Origin: an uncultured Bacteroidales bacterium
Lineage (GTDB): Bacteria; Bacteroidota; Bacteroidia; Bacteroidales; WCHB1-69
Assembly (NCBI GenBank): GCA_946407715.1
Contig: CAMJPH010000059.1
Span: forward strand, 1-15,706
Reading direction: 5' to 3'
DNA: 15,706 nt
Position 1 is the first letter of the stretch; every line of letters begins with the position of its first letter. Below are positions 8,450 through 14,380 of the stretch, piece by piece. The position numbers and the translations under genes were made by a program. The notes under the pieces are model-generated. The model was not told the DNA's origin, ran no database searches, and saw only the letters and a list, made by a program, of their open reading frames with translations.

Positions 8450-8478
8450 TTGCCTTTGGTGTTTTTTAAGAAAGGCAA
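8450..8478 (+). terminator. Possible stem-loop after the helicase gene
   Basis: TTGCCTTT at 8450-8457 pairs with AAAGGCAA at 8471-8478 around a 13-nt T-rich loop. It starts 13 nt after the stop codon, but no T-run follows the right arm, so termination is uncertain. The right arm overlaps a minus-strand -7-like box. Confidence 0.3.
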
Positions 8479-8483
8479 AAGTA
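8476..8483 (-). promoter_or_regulatory. Orphan -7-like box facing the helicase 3' end
   Basis: CAAAAGTA reads TACTTTTG on the minus strand in the context CGTACTTTTGC, the same ten bases that precede the second sigma gene. No minus-strand gene lies immediately downstream; transcription would be antisense to the helicase end. Confidence 0.3.
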
Positions 8484-8492
8484 CGAAAAGAT

Positions 8493-8527
8493 GAGACGTG
8501 AGACGTATGACTTATGACTTAAGACTT
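8493..8527. repeat. Heptamer array, 5 units
   Basis: Five phased 7-nt units: GAGACGT, GAGACGT, ATGACTT, ATGACTT, AAGACTT. It lies between the convergent helicase and lipoprotein genes. The units GAGACGT and AAGACTT recur in the array at 11893-11927. Confidence 0.8.
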
Positions 8528-8554
8528 TGGAGAGGAAAGGGGGACAATAGTGTC

Positions 8555-8842
8555 TCATTTTTCGTGGCACTCCACAAAATAATACATCTGAATGCCATAT
8601 TCCGGTAAATATTGCCCAACGGTATCTCGTGAGCTCCAGTAGGAACAATCCATGACGGATTCGTGAGTGTAAATATTCGTTGCCACTGGGTAATCCTGAA
8701 CACTGTCTGCTAAAATGGTGTCAATGATGTCAGACGTTGTATATGACACACATTTACATGTGTGAAATTTCCCGCACCCCGTCGCCATCATCGCGATAAC
8801 TGTCAAAATAACATAAAAAATCTTTTTCATCATATTATTCAT
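8555..8842 (-). CDS. Small lipoprotein of unknown function
   Basis: A 95-residue protein with a type II signal peptide: MNNMMKKIFYVILTVIAMMATGC, where Cys23 after Ala-Thr-Gly would be lipidated. Starts at 8842, 8833 or 8830 all keep the signal peptide; 8842 is given as the longest. The mature part of about 73 residues is rich in Thr, Tyr, Asp and Ser, with further Cys residues (C29, C31, C66, C92) that could form disulfides. I do not recognise a domain. It lies downstream of the 585-residue outer-membrane protein gene on the same strand, separated by 120 bp holding a REP-like element, so it may be a separate unit. No -7 box was found upstream. Confidence 0.65.
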   Translation of the reverse strand: MNNMMKKIFYVILTVIAMMATGCGKFHTCKCVSYTTSDIIDTILADSVQDYPVATNIYTHESVMDCSYWSSRDTVGQYLPEYGIQMYYFVECHEK

Positions 8843-8877
8843 CGTTAATTCATCGTATCATTCATTATCGTCCGATT

Positions 8878-8930
8878 CCAGGGCTCCGCTTCACTCCACC
8901 TTGGACTAAAATACGACGGGCCTTCAGCCC
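8878..8930. repeat. REP-like double hairpin between OMP and lipoprotein genes
   Basis: Two short hairpins lie about 13 nt apart: CCAGGG with CCTTGG (8878-8883/8899-8904, one G-T pair) and GGGC with GCCC (8918-8921/8927-8930). The spacer ACTAAAATACGAC lies between them. The layout, with GGGCTGAAGGCCC-like text, resembles dispersed intergenic repeats common in Bacteroidales genomes. That resemblance is from memory, not a search. Confidence 0.45.
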
Positions 8931-8962
8931 TTTTAGAACATTTATAATTCATCATTCTTAAT

Positions 8963-10720
8963 TTAAAACGCGTATCCGATTCCTCCCGAGACAATCCCCT
9001 TGATGCCGAATCCGGTTTCAAACGTGCCGAAGAACCGTTCGCCGCCAGCGCGAATGCCAAAGGCGGTAAGCTGGAAGGTCGGATACACTTTTTGGATATT
9101 CTCCCAATAGAACGACTCATACGGATCGGCATAAAATACATTCCCAAAAAACAAAGTAGCTCCAGCTGCAAGAGCGGAATAGAGTGTCATGTGTGGGCGG
9201 TTGAAATAAGAAAACCGTAGTTCAGGCATTAGCGATATGCAATGCATCCACCGCTTATTATATACTCGATAGGCGTAATCTGTTTGGTCTTTGTAGTAGG
9301 CGTAGTTCCCCATTGCGCCTACCCAAAACCACTTGGCCAACCGATAGTGGTAATTGAGCGAAAAGACCGGGGTGGCCCTCCAAGCGTGACCGACGGCAGA
9401 CCAATTGCCATCTTCATGTTCTTGTTCAAAATCCATATCTGGCACGCGCTTGTTCTTTTCTTGTAGCAGCATAATCCCTAACGGATCGCCAACCTCAAAT
9501 CGGACTTCATGTCGGTGGTGCATCCCGTCGAAAGTGCTCCAGTGCGGTTGCGCTTGCATCCGCTTCCGATGCTTGTCGAAGCTTTGGATGTATGCGATTT
9601 GAAAATAGAGGTGGTTGTTACGGTGGGAGGATTTGATACGTTCTCCTGTAGGTGTGGGAGCTACCCACCATTCTGTTCCTTGCATAAAATTAGAGGTAGC
9701 CGCATTCAAACCGACGGCAAAGCGCAGAAAATCTTCATGAGGAAGCCGATAGTAGAGTCCGGCATCCAACAAAATATCGGCATAGAACAGATTCCTGTTA
9801 TAAACACAATAGCTGCTCAATTCACTGTTGCTCTGAGTCTCAATGTCTCCTTCTGTAGCGGAAAAACCATACACAAAAGCACTGGAAGGTGTCCGTATCC
9901 TGGCACCTGCGCTAACGGTGAACAGGAGATTGTCACGTATTGGGTAATGGAATTCGAATTTCAATGGCACAGACAAGCCATATTTTGCTTTATACAGCCT
10001 TGTATATGAAGGCTGTGTTCCATTATGGAGAGAAGGCGTTATGGTTTCATAGAAGCCAGTGGTGCCGATGTTCAGTGCGGCTGACACTCCGAAATAGTTC
10101 GCGAAATGGTAAGAAAATTCTACTCCTGCGTGAAACCCAGGTAGAAGAGGGGAACGAGAGCGAGGGCGTTCACCAAATCCTTCTTCATTCACTTCTTGAT
10201 AAACAATGGGTTCTATCAAATCATACTGGATAGTATAACCAAGGTGGAACCCGTTCATCGGGCTGTTGTAGAGATGGGTCTTATGCTTTTTTGGAGGATC
10301 ATGCGGCTTCCTTGCCGCATTGCTGTCCGTCTGTGCCGGCGACATCGCGTTGAGTCCTAAGATGATCAGTCCGGCCAATCCGTATTTCTTGATGCTGTCC
10401 ATACTTGAAAACGTTTGCTGTTCATCTTTAAAGACGCGGTTTTCCCAAAAAGTTACGGTCTGTTGCAGCAGCTTTTCCTTCAATGAGTCCGTAAGCGACA
10501 GATTGTCAACATATTCCGAACTGTAGAAGAGTCGCTCGAACTCTTCACTGCGGAGGTAGTCGGCGATGTTCAGGGTGTCGTGGACGCGCACGGTGTCATA
10601 CACGGTGACGGTGTCGTAGGTCACGGTCTCGCGCTCCACATACACGGTGTCGCGGTGCTGGGCCGAGAGTGTCCCTATGAGGACGAAAAACAGGAGGGTG
10701 AAGAAGAGGTCTCTAATCAT
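8963..10720 (-). CDS. Outer-membrane protein with DTV-repeat N-terminus and internal signal-like segment
   Basis: A 585-residue exported protein. The ATG at 10720 starts a signal peptide (MIRDLFFTLLFFVLIGTLSAQ, cut before Gln21) and overlaps the sigma-gene stop by 8 nt. The much longer frame beginning at 10963 only reads through the sigma gene out of frame. After the signal comes a repetitive stretch of DTV/HDT units (24-49), then a helical acidic segment (52-105). Residues 107-130 read like a second signal peptide, ending SPA-Q. From about 150 on, aromatic alternating strands suggest a large beta-barrel, for example FHAGVEFSYHFANYFGVSAALNIG and a C-terminal GIGYAF ending in Phe. Its coupling to the sigma gene suggests it is a regulated target or a partner of that sigma factor. 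The function is unknown. Confidence 0.75.
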   Translation of the reverse strand: MIRDLFFTLLFFVLIGTLSAQHRDTVYVERETVTYDTVTVYDTVRVHDTLNIADYLRSEEFERLFYSSEYVDNLSLTDSLKEKLLQQTVTFWENRVFKDEQQTFSSMDSIKKYGLAGLIILGLNAMSPAQTDSNAARKPHDPPKKHKTHLYNSPMNGFHLGYTIQYDLIEPIVYQEVNEEGFGERPRSRSPLLPGFHAGVEFSYHFANYFGVSAALNIGTTGFYETITPSLHNGTQPSYTRLYKAKYGLSVPLKFEFHYPIRDNLLFTVSAGARIRTPSSAFVYGFSATEGDIETQSNSELSSYCVYNRNLFYADILLDAGLYYRLPHEDFLRFAVGLNAATSNFMQGTEWWVAPTPTGERIKSSHRNNHLYFQIAYIQSFDKHRKRMQAQPHWSTFDGMHHRHEVRFEVGDPLGIMLLQEKNKRVPDMDFEQEHEDGNWSAVGHAWRATPVFSLNYHYRLAKWFWVGAMGNYAYYKDQTDYAYRVYNKRWMHCISLMPELRFSYFNRPHMTLYSALAAGATLFFGNVFYADPYESFYWENIQKVYPTFQLTAFGIRAGGERFFGTFETGFGIKGIVSGGIGYAF

Positions 10721-11777
10721 GGTGCTGCATAAGGAAAACGGTGTCGGTGACGGTGATGGTGTCGTGCAGGACGACGGTGTCGTGCAGGACGACGGTGCGG
10801 GTGACGGGAATCTCGCGGGTAATGACCACCGGAGCAGCATCTTGCGTCTGATGTAGAGACGTGCCATGGCGCGTCTCCACGGGTTTCGAGGTGACAGTTG
10901 CCGCAACCGTAGTATCCGAAATCGGGTTTTGTTCCGCTTTCTCCGGTTGTAGAGACGTGCCATAGCGCGTCTCTACGGGAGATATTGTATTTTTCCCCGG
11001 TGTGTTCCGTACCATCTGCCACACGCAGACCCCTCCCGCGACGGTGGCGGCAGCGGCTATCAGAGCGGCGGTTTTGTGGGTGGCAAGGGTTATTCCCGCA
11101 CTGGCGGGCGAGGCGGCGACGGCGGAGCGGATTTCCGATTCCGACAACCGGTGTGCGGGCGACATCCGCAGCTGCGACAGTTCGGAACGATAGAGCCGGT
11201 CGAGGTGGTGGGCGGAATTTCGTTTCATCATGAATAGAAGTGCAATCATAAGCAGTCCTTTCTTTTTGGATTCTTTTTCTTGGGCTTTGGCGGCGAGTAA
11301 CTGTTGCAGGCGCGTTCGGGCACGGAGGAACAGCTGCTTGGAGTTGGTGACGGAGATATCCATCAGGTCGGCGATGCGCTGGTGCGGCACACGGTCAAGG
11401 GCGTGGAGGTTGAATACAATGCGTTGTCTTTCAGATAATTGCTGTATGGTTTCCAACAGTTCCTCCTTCGTGAAGTCGGGCTGTTCGACAAGTTCTTCCT
11501 CACTGTCGGGCAGGTCGGCGGTCAGTTCCTCCTCCAACGGCACAGTTTCCGGTCGCGTGCGCAGGTAGGAGATGCACCGGTTGACCGTGATGCGGGTCAG
11601 CCACGCGTCGAAGGAGTCCATCACCCGGCAGGTGTCGGCTCGCTCGATGGCCTTCAAAAATGCCTCGTGCGCGAGATCCTCCGCCGTTTGCCGCTCCCCG
11701 ACATACCGGTAGCAAAGCCCCACCAATCGCTCGATGTGCTGCTCATACTTCCGTGACCAAAACTTCACCTTGTCCAT
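10713..11777 (-). CDS. ECF sigma factor fused to a membrane-anchored anti-sigma-like C-terminus (sigma A)
   Basis: A 354-residue protein, about twice the length of a plain ECF sigma factor. Region 2 spans about 10-75, with AEDLAHEAFLKAIERA at 32-47; region 4 spans about 105-165, with LSERQRIVFNLHALD and an HTH at QRIADLMDISVTNSKQLFLRAR. A short hydrophobic GLLMIALLFMM (174-184) follows, then HHLDRLYRSELSQLRMSPA (190-208), resembling the start of Bacteroidota anti-sigma-like membrane proteins. A transmembrane helix lies at about 234-253. The outer tail contains two palindrome-encoded peptides (268-277, 300-308) and ends with VVLHDTVVLHDTITVTDTVF. It is likely a self-tethered sigma that must be released to act; that is inference. 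It is divergent from a paralogue and overlaps the downstream OMP gene by 8 nt. Confidence 0.85.
   Translation of the reverse strand: MDKVKFWSRKYEQHIERLVGLCYRYVGERQTAEDLAHEAFLKAIERADTCRVMDSFDAWLTRITVNRCISYLRTRPETVPLEEELTADLPDSEEELVEQPDFTKEELLETIQQLSERQRIVFNLHALDRVPHQRIADLMDISVTNSKQLFLRARTRLQQLLAAKAQEKESKKKGLLMIALLFMMKRNSAHHLDRLYRSELSQLRMSPAHRLSESEIRSAVAASPASAGITLATHKTAALIAAAATVAGGVCVWQMVRNTPGKNTISPVETRYGTSLQPEKAEQNPISDTTVAATVTSKPVETRHGTSLHQTQDAAPVVITREIPVTRTVVLHDTVVLHDTITVTDTVFLMQHHD
10758..10793. repeat. Perfect 18-bp tandem duplication in sigma A tail
   Basis: GGTGTCGTGCAGGACGAC occurs twice back to back (10758-10775 and 10776-10793). It encodes the duplicated V-V-L-H-D-T hexapeptide of the sigma A C-terminus. 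Being in frame, it points to tail growth by slippage or unequal recombination. Confidence 0.85.
10853..10880. repeat. 28-nt palindrome, copy B, inside sigma A
   Basis: GTAGAGACG ... CGTCTCCAC around the inner palindrome GCCATGGC, with one mismatch in the outer stem. In the sigma A frame it encodes VETRHGTSL (residues 300-308). Confidence 0.85.
10949..10976. repeat. 28-nt palindrome, copy C, inside sigma A
   Basis: GTAGAGACG ... CGTCTCTAC with a perfect 9-bp outer stem and a GCCATAGC centre. In the sigma A frame it encodes VETRYGTSL (residues 268-276), nearly the same peptide as copy B. Confidence 0.85.
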
Positions 11778-11805
11778 TCCGCCTTTTGCCTATAATAACA
11801 AGACG

Positions 11806-11813
11806 CAAAAATA
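11806..11813 (-). promoter_or_regulatory. Bacteroidota -7 box of sigma A
   Basis: CAAAAATA on the + strand reads TATTTTTG on the minus strand, a full TAnnTTTG match, 28 nt upstream of the ATG at 11777. This suggests housekeeping-sigma transcription of the gene. Confidence 0.55.
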
Positions 11814-11892
11814 CAAAAAGGTTACGGTGCGGTGAATGTCCTTGTGTTGTCTTTTTTGTAAATGTCTTCGGCACACGTTATTACATCTTTCT

Positions 11893-11927
11893 AAGTTACA
11901 AGACTTAAGACTTAAGACTTGAGACGT
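11893..11927. repeat. Heptamer array, 5 units
   Basis: Phased units AAGTTAC, AAGACTT three times, then GAGACGT. AAGACTT and GAGACGT are the same units as at 8493-8527. Confidence 0.8.
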
Positions 11928-11960
11928 TGGGGTTTGTCGAATCTGTTTCTTCTACAGAAA

Positions 11961-12009
11961 AAGTCACAAGTCACAAGTCACAAGTCACAAGTCTCAAGTT
12001 TCACGTTTC
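11961..12009. repeat. Heptamer array, 7 units
   Basis: AAGTCAC four times perfectly, then AAGTCTC, AAGTTTC and ACGTTTC. It ends 17 nt before the -7 box of sigma B and so covers where a -33 element would lie. Changes in unit number would shift promoter-proximal DNA by 7 bp. Confidence 0.85.
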
Positions 12010-12026
12010 CGTTTGGCCCTTTTTCG

Positions 12027-12034
12027 TACTTTTG
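12027..12034 (+). promoter_or_regulatory. Bacteroidota -7 box of sigma B
   Basis: TACTTTTG followed by C matches TAnnTTTG, 25 nt before the ATG at 12060. It shows that the upstream part of the long open frame (from 11919) is not translated. Confidence 0.55.
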
Positions 12035-12059
12035 CGTCTTTATTATAAAACAGCGAAAA

Positions 12060-13442
12060 ATGCAGGCAAAACAGTTTTGGACGAAGGCGTACCAGCGGAA
12101 CATCGCGAAGATGGTCGGGATGTGCTGCCGTTATGTGGGCGACCGCGCGGTGGCCGAGGACCTCGCGCACGAGGCATTCCTCAAAGCCATCGAGAAGTCC
12201 GGAACCTATCGTCGCCTCGGCAGTTTCGACGGCTGGCTGATGCGCATCAACCTCAACACCACGATGGATTACCTGCGGCGGCAACCGACATTTTTGTCGA
12301 TGGATGACGATACTGTGGGGTCGCGATTTATTGCATCCGCATCCGATGTTGTAGAGACGTGCCATGGCGCGTCTCTACAGGACGAACCTGATGAAACCTG
12401 TATCTCCGAATCCGACCTCACCGAATCCGAAATCCTCGATGCCATCTGCGCCCTGCCCGAGAAACAACGGGCCGTTTTCAACCTGTATGTTTTTGAGAAC
12501 CAATCTCATGCGAAAATCGCGGAAGCGTTGCAAATCGGGGTGCGCAGTTCCAAACGCTACCTCTCGGAGGCGCGGGCGCAGCTGCAAATCGCCCTGAACA
12601 ACCTTGTCCGCCACAAAAAATCTGGACTTATGATACTGCTCCCCTTTCTCCCTTGGAAATCGCACGCTATCGACCGTCTCTGCCGTGCGAAGCTGAAACA
12701 TCTGGCGTTGTCGCCTGCCACGCCGTCGCCCTTGTCCGCCGTCAACTGGACCGCAGCCCCGAAGCCGGGTGTCTGGATGGCCGTCACCGCCGCGAAAGCC
12801 CCCGTCATCGCCACGGGCGTGGTCGCCACCGCCGTGACAGGCTCCGTCATTGCATGGCAGGCGCAACCCGCACCCACACCCGCTGACCCGACCCCGCAGA
12901 AAACGGTGGTAACCACGTGTGTTGCAACCGATTCCGCAATCGTTAATGCCGATACCGCCGTTGTAGAGACGCAATGCATCGCGTCCGCCATTCCTGCGTC
13001 CGCCGCCGAACCCCCATATCCTGAACAGCAAGTAAAAGGAACCGAATTATCTGTTTCACCATTGCCCGAAACGCCCGTATCCAACGTAGTAGGGACGTTT
13101 CATGAAACGTCTCTACCTTCGCATCATAGCCTGAAGAAGTTCGAGCGCAACGGCTTCTACGGTCTCAAGGACGCACACGGGACCGTGGTCGCATATCCGA
13201 AATACACGGACATACAGCCGTTTGACGAATACCGGACCGGCTGGGCAATGGTGGAGATATTCGGGTTCAAGGGGTTTGTCGATAGCACCGGCAAGGAGGT
13301 GGTCGCCCCGCAATACGACGACATCGGCAAGTTCGGGCGGTATCGCGACGGCTGCGCGTTGGTGCAAAAGGGCAGATTCTACGGTTTCATCGACACCACC
13401 GGCAAAGAGGTAGTGCCGGTGACGCACAAAAGTTCCATCTAA
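12060..13442 (+). CDS. ECF sigma factor with membrane anchor and extracytoplasmic WG repeats (sigma B)
   Basis: A 460-residue paralogue of sigma A. The ATG at 12060 is chosen because the protein then begins like sigma A and follows a -7 box; an extension back to 11919 crosses repeats and the promoter. Region 2 spans 10-75 with AEDLAHEAFLKAIEKS at 32-47; region 4 spans about 120-182 with LPEKQRAVFNLYVFENQSH and an HTH. GLMILLPFLPW (189-199), AIDRLCRAKLKHLALSPA (203-220) and a transmembrane helix (about 247-265) match the order in sigma A. The outer part is Ala/Pro/Thr-rich and ends in WG repeats (364-454): NGFYGLKD, GFKGFVDSTGKEVV, RFYGFIDTTGKEVV. Palindrome copies encode residues 98-106, 301-309 and 343-352, the first in the region 2-4 linker. 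It is probably an envelope-sensing, self-anchored sigma factor. Confidence 0.85.
   Translation: MQAKQFWTKAYQRNIAKMVGMCCRYVGDRAVAEDLAHEAFLKAIEKSGTYRRLGSFDGWLMRINLNTTMDYLRRQPTFLSMDDDTVGSRFIASASDVVETCHGASLQDEPDETCISESDLTESEILDAICALPEKQRAVFNLYVFENQSHAKIAEALQIGVRSSKRYLSEARAQLQIALNNLVRHKKSGLMILLPFLPWKSHAIDRLCRAKLKHLALSPATPSPLSAVNWTAAPKPGVWMAVTAAKAPVIATGVVATAVTGSVIAWQAQPAPTPADPTPQKTVVTTCVATDSAIVNADTAVVETQCIASAIPASAAEPPYPEQQVKGTELSVSPLPETPVSNVVGTFHETSLPSHHSLKKFERNGFYGLKDAHGTVVAYPKYTDIQPFDEYRTGWAMVEIFGFKGFVDSTGKEVVAPQYDDIGKFGRYRDGCALVQKGRFYGFIDTTGKEVVPVTHKSSI
12351..12378. repeat. 28-nt palindrome, copy D, inside sigma B (region 2-4 linker)
   Basis: GTAGAGACG ... CGTCTCTAC around GCCATGGC, perfect outer stem. 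It encodes VETCHGASL. Sigma A has no copy at the matching place, so this looks like an insertion or a later loss. Confidence 0.88.
12963..12990. repeat. 28-nt palindrome, copy E, decayed, inside sigma B
   Basis: The left part GTAGAGACGC and the inner ATGCAT-GCGTC are kept, but the last bases (CGCCA in place of TCTAC) have diverged. It encodes VETQCIASA in the outer tail. Confidence 0.65.
13089..13116. repeat. 28-nt palindrome, copy F, inside sigma B
   Basis: GTAGGGACG ... CGTCTCTAC around TTTCATGAAA; one outer mismatch, otherwise fully self-complementary. It encodes VGTFHETSL just before the WG repeats. Confidence 0.82.
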
Positions 13443-13460
13443 TTCCCTAATCATACGTCC

Positions 13461-13495
13461 AAAGTCAAAAATCACAAGTCAAAAGTCACACGTCA
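13461..13495. repeat. Heptamer array, 5 units
   Basis: Phased units AAAGTCA, AAAATCA, CAAGTCA, AAAGTCA, CACGTCA, ending 15 nt before the ATG of the first GIN gene, so in its leader. No TAnnTTTG box lies between it and sigma B. Confidence 0.75.
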
Positions 13496-13510
13496 AAAAA
13501 TCCAAATCCA

Positions 13511-14380
13511 ATGAAAAAGTTAACATTATTTTTTGCCATTATCCTGACCATTATTACCTTGAATGCACAGGAGAGAATTGTGGGCAGCGGAAAGACAGTG
13601 GTTCAAGAGCGGAAACTTGCGGCATTCACCTCAGTCAGCCATCTTTCCTCCACGTTCAATATCACCATAAAGCAGAGCAATGTGTCCAAGGTCATTGTGA
13701 CAGCAGATGACAACTTGATTGACTATATCCTCACCGAGGTGTCAAACGGCACCCTCACCGTTTCAGTGAAACCCGAGATTTCCTACAGCGAACCGCATGT
13801 CACCATTACCGTCTATACGCCACACTTGAACGAAGTGGTTATGAAAGGCACAGGCAACGTGACAGTTCTTTCTGTCAAGGAAGACCATTTTACCGTCACT
13901 TGTAAGGGTACTGGCAGTTTCAAATGCGATTGTTTAGTGGCCTATAAGGATTTGGTCTTGCAGAGCAGCGGCACTGGAAAAATCGATGTGTCGTATTTAT
14001 GTCGCAAATCTTTGACAATCATAAACAGGGGTACCGGCAGTATCAAGACAAAGGTGTTGCAAGACGGGACGGAGCAAGTGAATGTTCAGAATGCCGGCAC
14101 TGGCACAATCACGATGGAAGGACTGTCAGTCAGTCAGTTGTCTTTGAAAAACACGGGCACAGGCTCTGTTTATCCGAAAGGGAAAGCTGAAAACCTGACA
14201 TTGGAAAACGATGGCACGGGCCACATCAAGGCGGACAGGCTGACAGCGCAGACTGCACACATCATCCACAAGGGAGTCGGCAGTATCAGAGCGCATGTCA
14301 CGGGAACGACCTATCTCACGAAGACAAGCAAACTTGGCACTGTCAAAATCACTGGCGGCGGGAAAATTATTAAAGAGTAA
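13511..14380 (+). CDS. Head-GIN domain (DUF2807) exported protein, GTG type
   Basis: A 289-residue exported protein. Residues 1-19 form a signal peptide (MKKLTLFFAIILTIITLNAQ, cut before Gln20). From about 25 on it matches the head-GIN/DUF2807 pattern: an N-terminal strand set followed by a solenoid in which Gly-Thr-Gly recurs at 113, 133, 154, 174, 196, 215 and 235, with Gly-Val-Gly at 255. This is a repeat of about 20 residues, as in a right-handed beta-helix, ending in GGGKIIKE. The family is annotated as a putative adhesin head but its biochemistry is poorly known. It lies 68 nt after sigma B, the gap filled by heptamers, so it may be cotranscribed or a target. The leader AAAAATCCAAATCCA before the ATG is nearly the same as that of the next gene. 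Confidence 0.85.
   Translation: MKKLTLFFAIILTIITLNAQERIVGSGKTVVQERKLAAFTSVSHLSSTFNITIKQSNVSKVIVTADDNLIDYILTEVSNGTLTVSVKPEISYSEPHVTITVYTPHLNEVVMKGTGNVTVLSVKEDHFTVTCKGTGSFKCDCLVAYKDLVLQSSGTGKIDVSYLCRKSLTIINRGTGSIKTKVLQDGTEQVNVQNAGTGTITMEGLSVSQLSLKNTGTGSVYPKGKAENLTLENDGTGHIKADRLTAQTAHIIHKGVGSIRAHVTGTTYLTKTSKLGTVKITGGGKIIKE

Larger units (their letters stand above)
11778..12059. other. Divergent control region between the two sigma genes
   Basis: 282 bp without a credible gene. It holds two outward-facing -7 boxes (11813-11806 minus and 12027-12034 plus), a 5-unit heptamer array (11893-11927) and a 7-unit array (11961-12009). ACTTGAGAC at 11917-11925 and GTCTCAAGT at 11991-11999 are a perfect 9-bp inverted repeat, so the two arrays can pair across a 65-nt loop. 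Confidence 0.7.

Noticed and set aside
10721..10963. N-terminal extension of the 585-residue OMP frame
   Set aside because: It lies wholly inside the sigma A coding region in another frame, has a low-complexity Arg/Pro/Ser composition, and a good signal peptide starts at 10720.
11893..12009. CRISPR-like array
   Set aside because: Units are 7 nt with no spacers, so this is a simple tandem repeat, not a CRISPR.
11919..12059. Upstream extension of sigma B
   Set aside because: It crosses the heptamer array and the -7 box, and sigma A homology begins only at the Met encoded at 12060.
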